A stretch of DNA of 64,000 nucleotides from Chitinophagaceae bacterium (GCA_013140985.1 JABFRU010000002.1:124001-188000), one strand, 5' to 3'. Positions 33,730 to 43,051 are shown, counted from the stretch's first letter. Numbers and translations are program-made. The notes: a model not told the origin generated them from the sequence alone.

Positions 33730-34806
33730 TTATTGAGTAATTATCCTGACAAGACTATAATAGATATTTTCATCTTTAACAGATTCAAGAAAAAGAGAAT
33801 TTTCGGATACTTCGGTAACGTTAAATAGCCAATAACCCTTTGTAGAGTTATTGATCGAGCCATCGAGACGTAATTTATTATCCTCTATTTTCCAGGTGCC
33901 GGTAGCTTTTTGACCACCGCCGATCACCCAGGCCATCTTGCCGTTCTTTTCAAAAGTAAAAACAGCACCGTCTGCATTCCAGTTGCCGATGATATCTTTC
34001 TCTTTTATGATAATAACCTGTTCTGTAAGCAGGTTGCCGTTACTGTCAAATTCAATGCTCCGCAGCACATTTACCATAGAATCGGTTGTCTTTATAAACT
34101 TCGGACTCATTTCAATGATCAGGAAATCACTCATCAAAAATTTCTGATCATACCGCTTTGACAACACTTCTGCTATTCCTTTAATATCATTCACAGCCCT
34201 TTCAGACAGGCCTTTTACATGTTCATTGTATCGACTCATTTCATCCGCTGTGGCGGTCACTCTTTCTTTCATGGTCATATCAGCCGTATCGATCTTTTTC
34301 ATGTTGGTATAATAAGCTTCGAGCACCGGCAAAGAGGCTCTTTCGTTTTCCAGCCTTCGCAGCAAAACTTTCTTAAGATCTTTGTCGATATTTTTTTCAT
34401 CGGCCAGGTCGCTTACATCCCTTTGAAATTTTTCTGACTCCGTTCTAAAAGCTTTTAATATGGCATCAAATGAGGTCAGGGAAGAATCTTTCGACAGGGA
34501 CATCACATTGCTGGTATAAATGTTTTCATAACCGACATAAGAATTCCAGGCAGCTGTTGTTTTCTGTTTTACATCTACATCCGGTTTTTTTAAATTCTGG
34601 GTAATTAAAAAAACAATGGTGGATGTGGCAATGGTAACAATGGATCCGATAATGATATTTTTGACACGGGGAGATGAACCGCTATGTGCCGGGGGCGGCG
34701 GAGTATAACCTCCTCCATGAGAAGAACCCGCAGCATGCGGCATACCCGCCGAAGACCTTGATGAAGGAATATCAGTATTATCTTGCCCTCTTGGATTGTC
34801 CGGCAT
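33730..34806 (-). CDS. Membrane-anchored protein with lipocalin-like C-terminal domain (paralogue B)
   Basis: 358 residues from the ATG ending at 34806. It starts with a low-complexity Ser/Gly/Pro stretch (about 1-50), then a transmembrane helix (NIIIGSIVTIATSTIVFLI), a helical region and a C-terminal beta-domain (IIGNWNADGAVFTFEKNGKMAWV ... GTWKIEDNKLRLDG). Shared with paralogue A: the IIIG...T helix start, a following TTxxWN, a D.DLK..L.R..E.E.P.L.A.Y segment and a G.W..D module. The basic N-terminal tail before the helix suggests the beta-domain lies outside the cytoplasm. Function unknown. Confidence 0.7.
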   Translation of the reverse strand: MPDNPRGQDNTDIPSSRSSAGMPHAAGSSHGGGYTPPPPAHSGSSPRVKNIIIGSIVTIATSTIVFLITQNLKKPDVDVKQKTTAAWNSYVGYENIYTSNVMSLSKDSSLTSFDAILKAFRTESEKFQRDVSDLADEKNIDKDLKKVLLRRLENERASLPVLEAYYTNMKKIDTADMTMKERVTATADEMSRYNEHVKGLSERAVNDIKGIAEVLSKRYDQKFLMSDFLIIEMSPKFIKTTDSMVNVLRSIEFDSNGNLLTEQVIIIKEKDIIGNWNADGAVFTFEKNGKMAWVIGGGQKATGTWKIEDNKLRLDGSINNSTKGYWLFNVTEVSENSLFLESVKDENIYYSLVRIITQ

Positions 34807-34867
34807 AATGTGGCTTGAAATTCTAAGATACAATTTTGATTAGAAGCAAGATCATCCTTTCAAAAAA

Positions 34868-36475
34868 TTATTTGAGCTCAGTTACCCTGCCCTCAAATAA
34901 AAGAGAAGCGTAAGGATCAAATTTTACCTGGATCGGTTTGGCTACCAGGGAAACAATAAATGTTTGCTGCTCTTTATCTACAGTTATAACTGGTATTGTC
35001 GCATCAGATGCCCATTGCTGAATATATATTGCAAGCGGGAAGCTAAAGGGTCCGCTTTTCTGTAGTTGTTTAATAGTGACAAGAAGATTTTTTTCTTTGC
35101 TGTCATACTTCCAGCTTATATCCAGCCTGGGAATGTCAGCAGTATGCAACCATTGCTTAAAAAAAGTTTCCAGTTTTTTACCACTTACTTTTTCGAATAC
35201 CACTTGCAGGTCTTTTGTATCCGCATTTTTTCCTTTGTATTGTTCATAGTAAGAACGTACACAACGCTGAAAAACTGAATCACCCAATTCTCTTCGCAGC
35301 ATATGCAGCACCCATGATCCTCTTTGATAACTATTTGCATTGAGCAGTTGCAGGTAGGGTGTTACCGAATCAACAACAGGTTTGGGCGATGTTCTTACAA
35401 AATCAATGACCTGGTCCCGGTCTTCTTTCATTCTTTCATTGAATTTTTCAAAACCCAATCTTGATTCTGCATAAACATGAGTGAGATAAGTGGCAAAACC
35501 TTCGCTGAGCCAAAGATGCGGAAAATTTTTTTCAGTAGCCATATCACCAAACCACTGGTGAACGATCTCGTGTGCCAGTAAATATTCTTCACTTCTTTTA
35601 CCATCTACTGAATTCTCGTGATAAAAAATTGCCCCTGCATTTTCCATGCCACCAAAAATTGTTTTGGATTGTACGTTGGCTAATTTTTTATATGGAAATG
35701 GACCGATATAGTCGATATAATAGGTAAGAATGTCTTTGGCCAGCGCATAATCATAAAAGCCTTTCTTTTTTTCTTCAGGAAAAACCCAGCTATAAACAGG
35801 TATGCAATCCACTGTGCCGGCAAGATTCACTGCAAAATCAGCTACACCGATCACCATTACTTTGGTGGGTAGCGGAACATCTTCTCTATAATGTGTCAGT
35901 TTTTTATTATCAGCCAAATTTGTTTCTTCGATCATGATACCATTGGAAACAACCTGGTAATGCGAAGGCGCTGTTACAATGAATTCAACAGTAGCTTTAT
36001 CCGAAGGATCATCCACACAAGGAATCCAGTGATGTGCCCGGTTAGGCCAGTTGTCCGCAAAGAAAGTCCGGCGACCATATTTGTTTTTGGAAATGATCAG
36101 ACCGTCGGCAGGTATGCCCCTGTAAACAATCGAAACAGAAGCAGTATCTCCTTTTTCCATTGTGCGGGTCATCCCCAAAACAATTTTATCATCTTTTTGA
36201 TGCCCCAATGAAGGAGTTTCGATACCTGGTTTATTCAGGGTAACATTTTCAACAAGCATCCCATTCTTGCTGTTAAAGGCCTTAAGGTCAAAATATATAG
36301 TATCGGTATTTTTTTTAATGACAAAACTGATATCTGCTACTCCTTTAATTGAATCGTCCCGGTCATTCAATTCAATATTGAATTTATAATGCAATACATC
36401 AATATTGCCTTGTCCATAGGATAAAAGGGTGACAGATGAAAACAGCACAACAAAAAAGATCCTCAAGCCTCTCAT
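34868..36475 (-). CDS. M1-family metallopeptidase, secreted
   Basis: 535 residues with a signal peptide ending around residue 21 (SYGQ). The M1 motifs are complete: GGMENAG at 275-281, HEIVHQWFGD with the zinc histidines H302 and H306, and the third ligand E325 in LWLSEGFATY. It is shorter than full M1 aminopeptidases, lacking the large C-terminal helical domain. It should trim N-terminal residues from peptides in the periplasm or at the cell surface. Its first codon shares a base with the stop of the upstream lysyl-oxidase-like gene, so the two are co-transcribed. Confidence 0.93.
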   Translation of the reverse strand: MRGLRIFFVVLFSSVTLLSYGQGNIDVLHYKFNIELNDRDDSIKGVADISFVIKKNTDTIYFDLKAFNSKNGMLVENVTLNKPGIETPSLGHQKDDKIVLGMTRTMEKGDTASVSIVYRGIPADGLIISKNKYGRRTFFADNWPNRAHHWIPCVDDPSDKATVEFIVTAPSHYQVVSNGIMIEETNLADNKKLTHYREDVPLPTKVMVIGVADFAVNLAGTVDCIPVYSWVFPEEKKKGFYDYALAKDILTYYIDYIGPFPYKKLANVQSKTIFGGMENAGAIFYHENSVDGKRSEEYLLAHEIVHQWFGDMATEKNFPHLWLSEGFATYLTHVYAESRLGFEKFNERMKEDRDQVIDFVRTSPKPVVDSVTPYLQLLNANSYQRGSWVLHMLRRELGDSVFQRCVRSYYEQYKGKNADTKDLQVVFEKVSGKKLETFFKQWLHTADIPRLDISWKYDSKEKNLLVTIKQLQKSGPFSFPLAIYIQQWASDATIPVITVDKEQQTFIVSLVAKPIQVKFDPYASLLFEGRVTELK

Positions 36476-38769
36476 TAATTCACCAGTTTTACAGATTTAG
36501 TTTTTCCGCTAATAGTATGCCGGACAGATATCAGGTATAATCCTTTTGCAAATCTTTCCATATACAACGGAATGAAATTGGGCCCCCGATAGACATTTTT
36601 TTCCATTCTGTTTATTACTTGCCCTGCACTGTTCATGACGCTTATTTCTACAGGGGAGTTGTCACTGCTTACGATCCATAACAATGGATGTGAACCCGGA
36701 TGATCCCAAACCTGCACTGAAAACCCATCCTGCAGGATCGTTTCATCCAATACAACATTTACTGCCTTTATATCCTGTGCGGTACAAAATGAATTACTAT
36801 AGGTGTAAATAATAGTATGAGTGCCAACACCGGCCATTCTCGGATAAAAATGATCATTGGTGACACCAGGACCGCTAAACACACCGCCCGTGGGAGTTCC
36901 TGTTAACTTTACTGCCGGGGCTGCATGATTATAAACAGGCTGCAATCCTGATAATACAACAACAGGAGCCGGCTCAACCTTTGCGGTTATTGGTTTTCTT
37001 AGACCATCATTACAGGCAACAGAAGTTACTTCCACATCCCAATTATAAAAGAATGGATATGACCTGTCGCCCTGCGATGAGCCAACAATATTGCCAATAC
37101 TTTTTAATTTGAATGGAAAGCCAATATTGGTGCTGGCAGTAGTACTCATATACAAAGAGGCTACCGGGCTTGAAGAAGAAAGGCCTAACTGGTGATTCAA
37201 TCCTGAAGGCACAAAAAAGTCAAGCGGTACATCTTGTGATCCCGCCACCAATGTTACAGTCTTTTGTTGCAGTAAGTGACCGTACTGATCTCTCAATTGT
37301 ATGATCCTGCTGCCTGCCGATAATGCATCAACTTTCAGTGTTTTTAATTTGAAAGGAAGGAAAGCATTAAAGATGAGGTATTCGCTGCGGGAAGCTGTAT
37401 AGTTACCTGTTCCGCTGAATGAAGTGGAGGCCGGTCCGATATTTCCTGTAATAGCAGATGGCTGATCAACCACATAAAAAGTAGTATTGGTGTTAAGGTT
37501 GCCTGTTTGAAAATTATTTCCAATAAAAACAAGATTGCCTCCAACAGCTGCATCATACCAGTGTGCATTACCGCTTGCATACAGGTCGGCTCTTTCACCG
37601 GCACATATTGTATCGGCTTTTGTAATAGCAGGAAAAGAACTTATCGGGGACTGTGCAATGTCGAGTGTGTCGCTGGTAGTAGTGCCGCAGGGGGTAGTGG
37701 CCCTTACCCAATAACGGCCGGGAGAATTGATGGTTATTTTTTGCGTGGTAGCGCCGGTACTCCATACATAATTACTGGCGCCACTGGCTTCAAGTTGCAG
37801 GGAGCTGGCTTCGCAAACAGTAGCGCCTTGTTTGCTGAAGATATAGGCGTAAGGATTTGTATTCGTTGTTCTTTGTTTTGTCAGGGCTGTCTGTGCAGCC
37901 AGCCAGTTATTGTTCTCATTCATTTCTAAAAAATGATTGTCAGGGTCCACTTGCACCACCACATGATAAGAACCATTACAGGCTTCATAAGGGATCTTTA
38001 CAAAACTTTCATCAAGCCCCTGGTGATAGATATCCACTTTACCAACGCTGATACCTTGTTTGATATCATTACAACTATATCCACCACCTAAACCATAATT
38101 TGGAAAACCGGCATTGTTCAATACATTTCCATTAGCATTCACACAATCCCCTAAACTACCACTACAAGTGGTCAGGTCGATCAAACAAAAACTGACTTTG
38201 ATGCCACTGTTCACCACCGGCCATTGCAACGTATCAACTACGGAAACATCTCTTAAACGTAAAGTATAAAGACCCCAGCCTTCAATATGGATATGTCCAT
38301 GTGCAGGGTGAAAAACCATCCAGCCGGCATCTCTTTCTGTGAACTGAAAGGAATTGCCCACCTTATTATATAATCGTTGTTTGATAAGACGTTTGGGATA
38401 GGAGCCGTCAGGACAAAGAAAACCGGGAGGCGGAAAAAAATTTCGCAGTGTATCTGGTCCGCAAACATAATCATTGGTAGAGATCGTTTCGATCGGCCCC
38501 CAGCCAATATTCGGTGTGGATACATCAATACGAAGCAATCCTTTATTAGGGGTACCGGCAGACTGGGCATATTCTGTCCAGCCGGTAGTGGCATTTAAAC
38601 TTTTTTTACCGGCAATAATATCTGGTAATAAAGTGCAGTTGATTGCACCGGGAGTGGGGCAGGAGCAACCTGCCGGATTGGTAGTACTGCATTGCGCAGC
38701 AATTTTTGTTGAAGAAGAGATGGCAATACAGAAAATGAATAGCTGCAGGGCTCTGAATGAATTATACAT
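36475..38769 (-). CDS. Lysyl-oxidase-like protein with Ig-like region and T9SS sorting domain
   Basis: 764 residues with a signal peptide (to about residue 25). Residues about 50-290 match the lysyl oxidase catalytic domain: copper histidines in HPAHGHIH (H154, H157, H159, H161, the same HxxHxHxH spacing as animal enzymes), the cofactor lysine K191 in GIKVSFC and the cofactor tyrosine Y248 in VDIYHQG, a VDPDNHFLEMNENNN ending. The middle has Ig/PKD-like repeats (TTQKITINSPGRYWVRATT). The C-terminal 80 residues are a T9SS sorting domain (ISVMNSAGQVINRMEK ... KGLYLISV). Predicted to oxidise amines at the cell surface, from the family; substrate unknown. Confidence 0.8.
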   Translation of the reverse strand: MYNSFRALQLFIFCIAISSSTKIAAQCSTTNPAGCSCPTPGAINCTLLPDIIAGKKSLNATTGWTEYAQSAGTPNKGLLRIDVSTPNIGWGPIETISTNDYVCGPDTLRNFFPPPGFLCPDGSYPKRLIKQRLYNKVGNSFQFTERDAGWMVFHPAHGHIHIEGWGLYTLRLRDVSVVDTLQWPVVNSGIKVSFCLIDLTTCSGSLGDCVNANGNVLNNAGFPNYGLGGGYSCNDIKQGISVGKVDIYHQGLDESFVKIPYEACNGSYHVVVQVDPDNHFLEMNENNNWLAAQTALTKQRTTNTNPYAYIFSKQGATVCEASSLQLEASGASNYVWSTGATTQKITINSPGRYWVRATTPCGTTTSDTLDIAQSPISSFPAITKADTICAGERADLYASGNAHWYDAAVGGNLVFIGNNFQTGNLNTNTTFYVVDQPSAITGNIGPASTSFSGTGNYTASRSEYLIFNAFLPFKLKTLKVDALSAGSRIIQLRDQYGHLLQQKTVTLVAGSQDVPLDFFVPSGLNHQLGLSSSSPVASLYMSTTASTNIGFPFKLKSIGNIVGSSQGDRSYPFFYNWDVEVTSVACNDGLRKPITAKVEPAPVVVLSGLQPVYNHAAPAVKLTGTPTGGVFSGPGVTNDHFYPRMAGVGTHTIIYTYSNSFCTAQDIKAVNVVLDETILQDGFSVQVWDHPGSHPLLWIVSSDNSPVEISVMNSAGQVINRMEKNVYRGPNFIPLYMERFAKGLYLISVRHTISGKTKSVKLVN

Positions 38770-38922
38770 AAACAGTTATTGGGTGAGAAAACGATCTTAA
38801 ATGTAAAGCTTTTATTTGTTAGTGTAAAAGTTAGAATTGCCGGTATGTCGGTAAGGCGGGAAGTATTTTTGCAGTAATTCTTCTTACCGTCTTTATGTCT
38901 TCCGGGCAAATAATAAAAAGTC

Positions 38923-40104
38923 TTATTTATATTGAAGTGTTCCGGGATGAAAGGTCTCCCATGAATGCCAGAACTCTTGTGAAGCCTGCACTGGTTTGAG
39001 CAACTGATATGAAGAACCAACGCCAAATACTCTTCCATCATAATCGCACGGCATATTTGTAGTGATATCTCTCAGCCCCGTACTATCAGCTATAAAGCGG
39101 AAAGTTTGTCCATTAATACTTCTGTTCCATACATGGAAAGAAGCATTGTCAGGCTCAATCGCAATTACAATGGGCAGACCCGGAAGTGAATCGTTGATCA
39201 CCCTTTGTTTTACAAGGTCATTCCAGTCATAGGCCTTGGATATATTATTGTATTCAACACCTATCACCCATGATTTGGATTTCCATGAACCACTGTCCCT
39301 TTTTTCCAAGCCACTGTTAAGAATGCCAAGATCAAAACCATTCAGGTGATCATATTGTTTTTGGAAAGCAGGATCGGGTTGTAAAATAAATGAAGAAGGG
39401 TTTCGTCTCAGCCATGCTGATAAACGCATTTGTTGCGAAGGGATTTCTTTTAATGTTTCTCCTTTTAATTTTCCGGCCACAGCTTCGCCGGTAGCCTGCC
39501 GCCACCAGCTTTTTGTTTTTTTGTCTTCAAACATGGCATTGAAATGATCCATGCCTACCAAACGGAAACTTTCTTTTTTACCTTTTACCATCGGGCTGAA
39601 TACTCTTCCCGTCCTGCAAACAGTACAATACGTAACGATCACTTCTTCTCCACCAATGGTATCCTGCACCTGGTGATGATAACCGATGATCTCGATAGGA
39701 TAAGCTTTTGACTGACCGTTTATGGTGACGCCCAATACCAATTTATCCGAAGGGATCTTATTATCTGCAGCCGCAACTAAACTTTTTGTTTTTGGCTGGT
39801 AAAACATTTTATCGGCCAGGAATTTGAAATTGACCATGTAAAAAATACCGGCATACAGGAACATGAAGAAAATGAATACCCCTTTTTGCCACATCTTCCA
39901 ACGCTTAAAAGAATCATACAATGGAAAAATAATAAGTATGACTGCAATGATGCGGATAGCCCAGATGTATTTATTCATGAAATATGCAATGCTTAGCGTA
40001 TTGCTTTGCTGGCTGCCGGGAAATGGCATGATAAAATATACTCTTAGTATCTCGGCAATAAAAAGGAGCAGAACACCGCCAATAAGCAGTAGTTTGTTTT
40101 TCAT
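38923..40104 (-). CDS. DUF3179 protein with N-terminal membrane helices
   Basis: 393 residues. Four hydrophobic helices lie in the first 110 residues; then a DUF3179 domain with KLVLGVTINGQSKAYPI near 125, TYCTVCRTGRVFSP (two cysteines, near 158) and the ATGEAVAG motif near 210. DUF3179 proteins are often membrane-associated; reaction unknown. It is on the same strand as the downstream lysyl-oxidase-like gene, with a gap of 153 bases. A heptanucleotide array is 43 bases upstream. Confidence 0.88.
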   Translation of the reverse strand: MKNKLLLIGGVLLLFIAEILRVYFIMPFPGSQQSNTLSIAYFMNKYIWAIRIIAVILIIFPLYDSFKRWKMWQKGVFIFFMFLYAGIFYMVNFKFLADKMFYQPKTKSLVAAADNKIPSDKLVLGVTINGQSKAYPIEIIGYHHQVQDTIGGEEVIVTYCTVCRTGRVFSPMVKGKKESFRLVGMDHFNAMFEDKKTKSWWRQATGEAVAGKLKGETLKEIPSQQMRLSAWLRRNPSSFILQPDPAFQKQYDHLNGFDLGILNSGLEKRDSGSWKSKSWVIGVEYNNISKAYDWNDLVKQRVINDSLPGLPIVIAIEPDNASFHVWNRSINGQTFRFIADSTGLRDITTNMPCDYDGRVFGVGSSYQLLKPVQASQEFWHSWETFHPGTLQYK

Positions 40105-40147
40105 TGGTGCAAAATGAGGGGGTGAATGTACGAATTCCTGACGTCAA

Positions 40148-40250
40148 TGGTGAATAGTGAATAGTGAATCGTGAATCGTGAATGGCCCCCGCATTTTATA
40201 GAGTCTTATTCACCACTGACCATTCACTATTGACGATTCACCATTCACGA
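40148..40250. repeat. Two-armed inverted 7-bp array between two same-strand genes
   Basis: The left arm (40148-40182, plus strand) has five units of the types TGGTGAA, TAGTGAA and TCGTGAA. The right arm (40209-40250, minus strand) has six units of the same types. The right arm begins directly after the TAG stop of the MutS-like gene. The two arms are reverse complements in unit type, separated by about 26 bases. Confidence 0.85.
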
Positions 40251-41567
40251 CTACAGTTTTTCCAGCATCTCCACCACTTTCTCTCTTCGTAAGATCACAT
40301 AACCGATACGGTCATTGCTGATGCCATCTTTTAGCTGGTAACTGAATTCAAGCTGATCGTCATTGACATTGGTCTCGAAATAGCGGAAACTGATGTTCGG
40401 ATACTTTTTTAATTCTTCCCCGATCTCGTAGAGGTGAGTGGAAAGAATGAACAAGGAGTTTTTAATTTTTATTAGCCCCTTGATAACGGTCAGTGAACAT
40501 TTCATCGCATCCTGCACATTGGTGCCTTTGAACAATTCATCGATCAGCACCAGCCATTTTTTTCCATCATTTATTTTTTCCACTGTATTTTTTACTCGCT
40601 GTACTTCATTGAAAAAATAACTTTCGCCTTTGGCAATGTTATCTTCAACGTTGATATTGCTTAACAATCCATCAAACAAAGTAAGTTTCATGTTCTCTGC
40701 CGGTACGCCCATGCCGATATGTGCCAGGAAAACTGCTGAGCCAATTGATTTTATCAATGTGCTTTTGCCCGCCATATTGGCGCCGGTAAGAAATAAAAAA
40801 TTATGCAGCGGATCCATCTGCACATCATAAGCTATAGGCTGGGGTAATAATATATGGTAGAGTTTTTTTGCATCTACCAATGCTGTATCCTGCTCAATGA
40901 ATTCAGGAAAACTAAGTCCATACGTTTTTACAGCCACAGCCATTGAGTACCATGCATCCAGTTTGCTGAACGTATCTATCAGTTCCAGCGTTTCCCTTTT
41001 GTAACGGCTACGCAGATGAAAGGCATAAAATAAATTTTGCCGTGTAGAGAATTTCTTATGTGGTTCTGTTTCTGATAATTTTTGCAAAGGGGCTTCCTGC
41101 AATACCCGGCCAATACGATCCGTATATAATTTGATGCTGGGTGGAAGTTCGAGACCCTGCAATAATTCATTGATCTGTTTCAGGCCACGATAAAAGTCTG
41201 CAAAGTGACCGACAGAATATTTTACCATGGAATAATCTTCGCTGTGCAGCCATTTGTACAGCATATTGTTGAAGGAAGCAGGGTTTTCATTGATGGGATC
41301 AAGTGAGTAGTCTAAGAACTTGTCCATCATCAGCACAGTACCATTGGTAATACCCGTAGGCCAGTCCTTCACATGCTCCATAAAACTGCGGATGATCTTT
41401 TGTGTACCGATGATCTTTTCAATACTGTCATGCGGCTCACTGAAAAATTTCTTCAGCCATTCTTTACCGCCAACCGTCCGGGTAAAATTGAGCTTATGAA
41501 AAATAGAGAATTCTTCTTCCTGGTGAAAGATCGAAATGTCGTTGAATGATTGTCTGTCTATTTGCAT
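40251..41567 (-). CDS. MutS-related DNA mismatch-repair-like ATPase
   Basis: 438 residues, about half the length of MutS. The N-terminal 230 residues are helical and correspond to the core/lever regions; the C-terminal domain has Walker A GANMAGKST near 258, the NINVEDNIAKGESYFFNEV motif, Walker B VLIDELFKGTN near 345, and STHLYEIGEEL. The mismatch-binding domain I is absent, as is a Smr domain (so not MutS2). In Bacteroidota this is a recognised MutS-like family of unknown repair role. Arrays of 7-bp units flank both ends. Confidence 0.85.
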   Translation of the reverse strand: MQIDRQSFNDISIFHQEEEFSIFHKLNFTRTVGGKEWLKKFFSEPHDSIEKIIGTQKIIRSFMEHVKDWPTGITNGTVLMMDKFLDYSLDPINENPASFNNMLYKWLHSEDYSMVKYSVGHFADFYRGLKQINELLQGLELPPSIKLYTDRIGRVLQEAPLQKLSETEPHKKFSTRQNLFYAFHLRSRYKRETLELIDTFSKLDAWYSMAVAVKTYGLSFPEFIEQDTALVDAKKLYHILLPQPIAYDVQMDPLHNFLFLTGANMAGKSTLIKSIGSAVFLAHIGMGVPAENMKLTLFDGLLSNINVEDNIAKGESYFFNEVQRVKNTVEKINDGKKWLVLIDELFKGTNVQDAMKCSLTVIKGLIKIKNSLFILSTHLYEIGEELKKYPNISFRYFETNVNDDQLEFSYQLKDGISNDRIGYVILRREKVVEMLEKL

Positions 41568-41574
41568 ATTTAGC

Positions 41575-41722
41575 AGATAAAAACTAATAAATAATAATTA
41601 AAAGTGCTTCAAAGTTGTAATTGTCCTCAATTTGGGTACATTTTGCTTTAGGGAAAAATGCTCTGAATTTGATAGTTATCTTCTTCAAACAACTTTTATC
41701 TATTAGTTTTTATCTTTTATCT
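41575..41722. repeat. Two-armed inverted 7-bp array between MutS-like gene and pyrC
   Basis: The left arm (41575-41606, plus) has AGATAAA, AACTAAT, AAATAAT, AATTAAA then AGTG. The right arm (41691-41722, minus) has AGATAAA, AGATAAA, AACTAAT, AGATAAA then AGTT. The pyrC stop TAA is in the first right-arm unit. The vocabulary is the same as at 26988-27103. Confidence 0.8.
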
Positions 41723-43051
41723 AATAAATTTAAGCCGTTGCCCTTTCTGCGACTCATCCCATTTTCCATTTTCATACACCAGGTTGCCGTTCACAAACGT
41801 ATGAGTGACAGATGCAGGAAATTCCATACCATCCAGCGGACTCCAGCCGCATTTATATAAAATATTCTCTTTTGAAACCTTTGTTTGCTTATTGAGATCA
41901 ACTATTACAAGGTCCGCATGATAACCTTCCCGGATAAAGCCCCGGTCTTTTACCTGGAAACAATCGGCCACGGCATGACTCATTTTTTCGGCGATCTTTT
42001 CCAAAGATATTTTGCCCAGTTTGTGATAATACAACATCAATAACAGCGGATGCTGAACAAGTGGTAACCCGGCATGAGCTTTTTCATAAGGCTCATTTTT
42101 TTCTTCCCATGTATGCGGGGCATGGTCCGTGGCGATCACATCAAGACGATCATCAAGCAAGGCTTTCCACAATGCTTCTTTATGATGCGGCGCTTTGATA
42201 GCCGGATTGCATTTGATCTTATTGCCCAATCGTTCATAATCATCACTGGTAAAATGCAAATGATGCACACAAACTTCTGAAGTAATTCTTTTATCCTTCA
42301 GCGGTATCATATTGGTGAACAGCTGCAATTCTTTTTCTGTACTGATATGTAAGATGTGCAGCCTTGATCCATATTTTTTTGCGATCTGGATAGCATATAA
42401 TGATGATTCATAACAGGCGTCCTCATTTCTTATGATTGGATGGTCCGCAGCTGTTGGCTTATAGCTATTAGCTATCAGCTTCTCTAGGTTCTCCCTGATG
42501 ATCTTTTCATCCTCACAGTGTGTGGCGATCAGCAATTCACTTTCCCTGAAAATTTTATCCAGTGTGCCGGGATTATCCACCAGTAAATTGCCGGTAGAAG
42601 CGCCCATGAATATTTTTACACCGCAAACATCTTTACGTTTATCATTTGTCCGCAACACATCATCCGTATTTGTATTGGAAGTGCCCATGAAAAAAGAATA
42701 ATTGGCTGGTGATGTATGAGCAGCGATAGTGTATTTGTCTTCCAGCAATGATTGAGTGAATGCCGGCGGAACCGTATTCGGCATTTCCATAAAACTGGTA
42801 ACACCACCGGCCACCGCTGCTTTTGCTTCCGTAGCGATGGTTGCCTTATGTGTCAGTCCCGGTTCCCGGAAATGCACCTGGTCATCGATACAACCGGGAA
42901 ATAAATATTTACCCTCTCCAATTATTTCGGTTGCATTCGTATCAATAGAAGAAGCGATCTTTTCAATACGACCCCGGTTTATCAACAGGTCGGCCGTTAT
43001 AATGCGGCCCTCGTTGACAACCTGTATTCCCTTAATCAGATATTTTTGCAT
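41717..43051 (-). CDS. pyrC: Dihydroorotase
   Basis: 444 residues, dihydroorotase of pyrimidine synthesis. Metal-binding motif DDQVHFREPG near residue 57 (an unusual Q where H is common between the ligands), the lysine region KIFMGASTGN near 148 (carboxylated Lys in the family), THCEDE near 178, LHISTEKEL near 237 and DVIATDHAPHT near 310. A 7-bp array is coded within a surface loop (residues about 191-199). Its neighbour on the other side is an outer-membrane protein, divergently transcribed. Confidence 0.93.
   Translation of the reverse strand: MQKYLIKGIQVVNEGRIITADLLINRGRIEKIASSIDTNATEIIGEGKYLFPGCIDDQVHFREPGLTHKATIATEAKAAVAGGVTSFMEMPNTVPPAFTQSLLEDKYTIAAHTSPANYSFFMGTSNTNTDDVLRTNDKRKDVCGVKIFMGASTGNLLVDNPGTLDKIFRESELLIATHCEDEKIIRENLEKLIANSYKPTAADHPIIRNEDACYESSLYAIQIAKKYGSRLHILHISTEKELQLFTNMIPLKDKRITSEVCVHHLHFTSDDYERLGNKIKCNPAIKAPHHKEALWKALLDDRLDVIATDHAPHTWEEKNEPYEKAHAGLPLVQHPLLLMLYYHKLGKISLEKIAEKMSHAVADCFQVKDRGFIREGYHADLVIVDLNKQTKVSKENILYKCGWSPLDGMEFPASVTHTFVNGNLVYENGKWDESQKGQRLKFIR
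42453..42480 (-). repeat. 7-bp array inside the pyrC coding region
   Basis: Four units: GTTGGCT, TATAGCT, ATTAGCT, ATCAGCT. Read on the minus strand it encodes K-L-I-A-N-S-Y-K-P-T, in frame. Confidence 0.65.

Noticed and set aside
40148-40250. CRISPR-like array
   Set aside because: Units are 7 bp and there are no spacers, no longer repeats, and no cas genes in the window.
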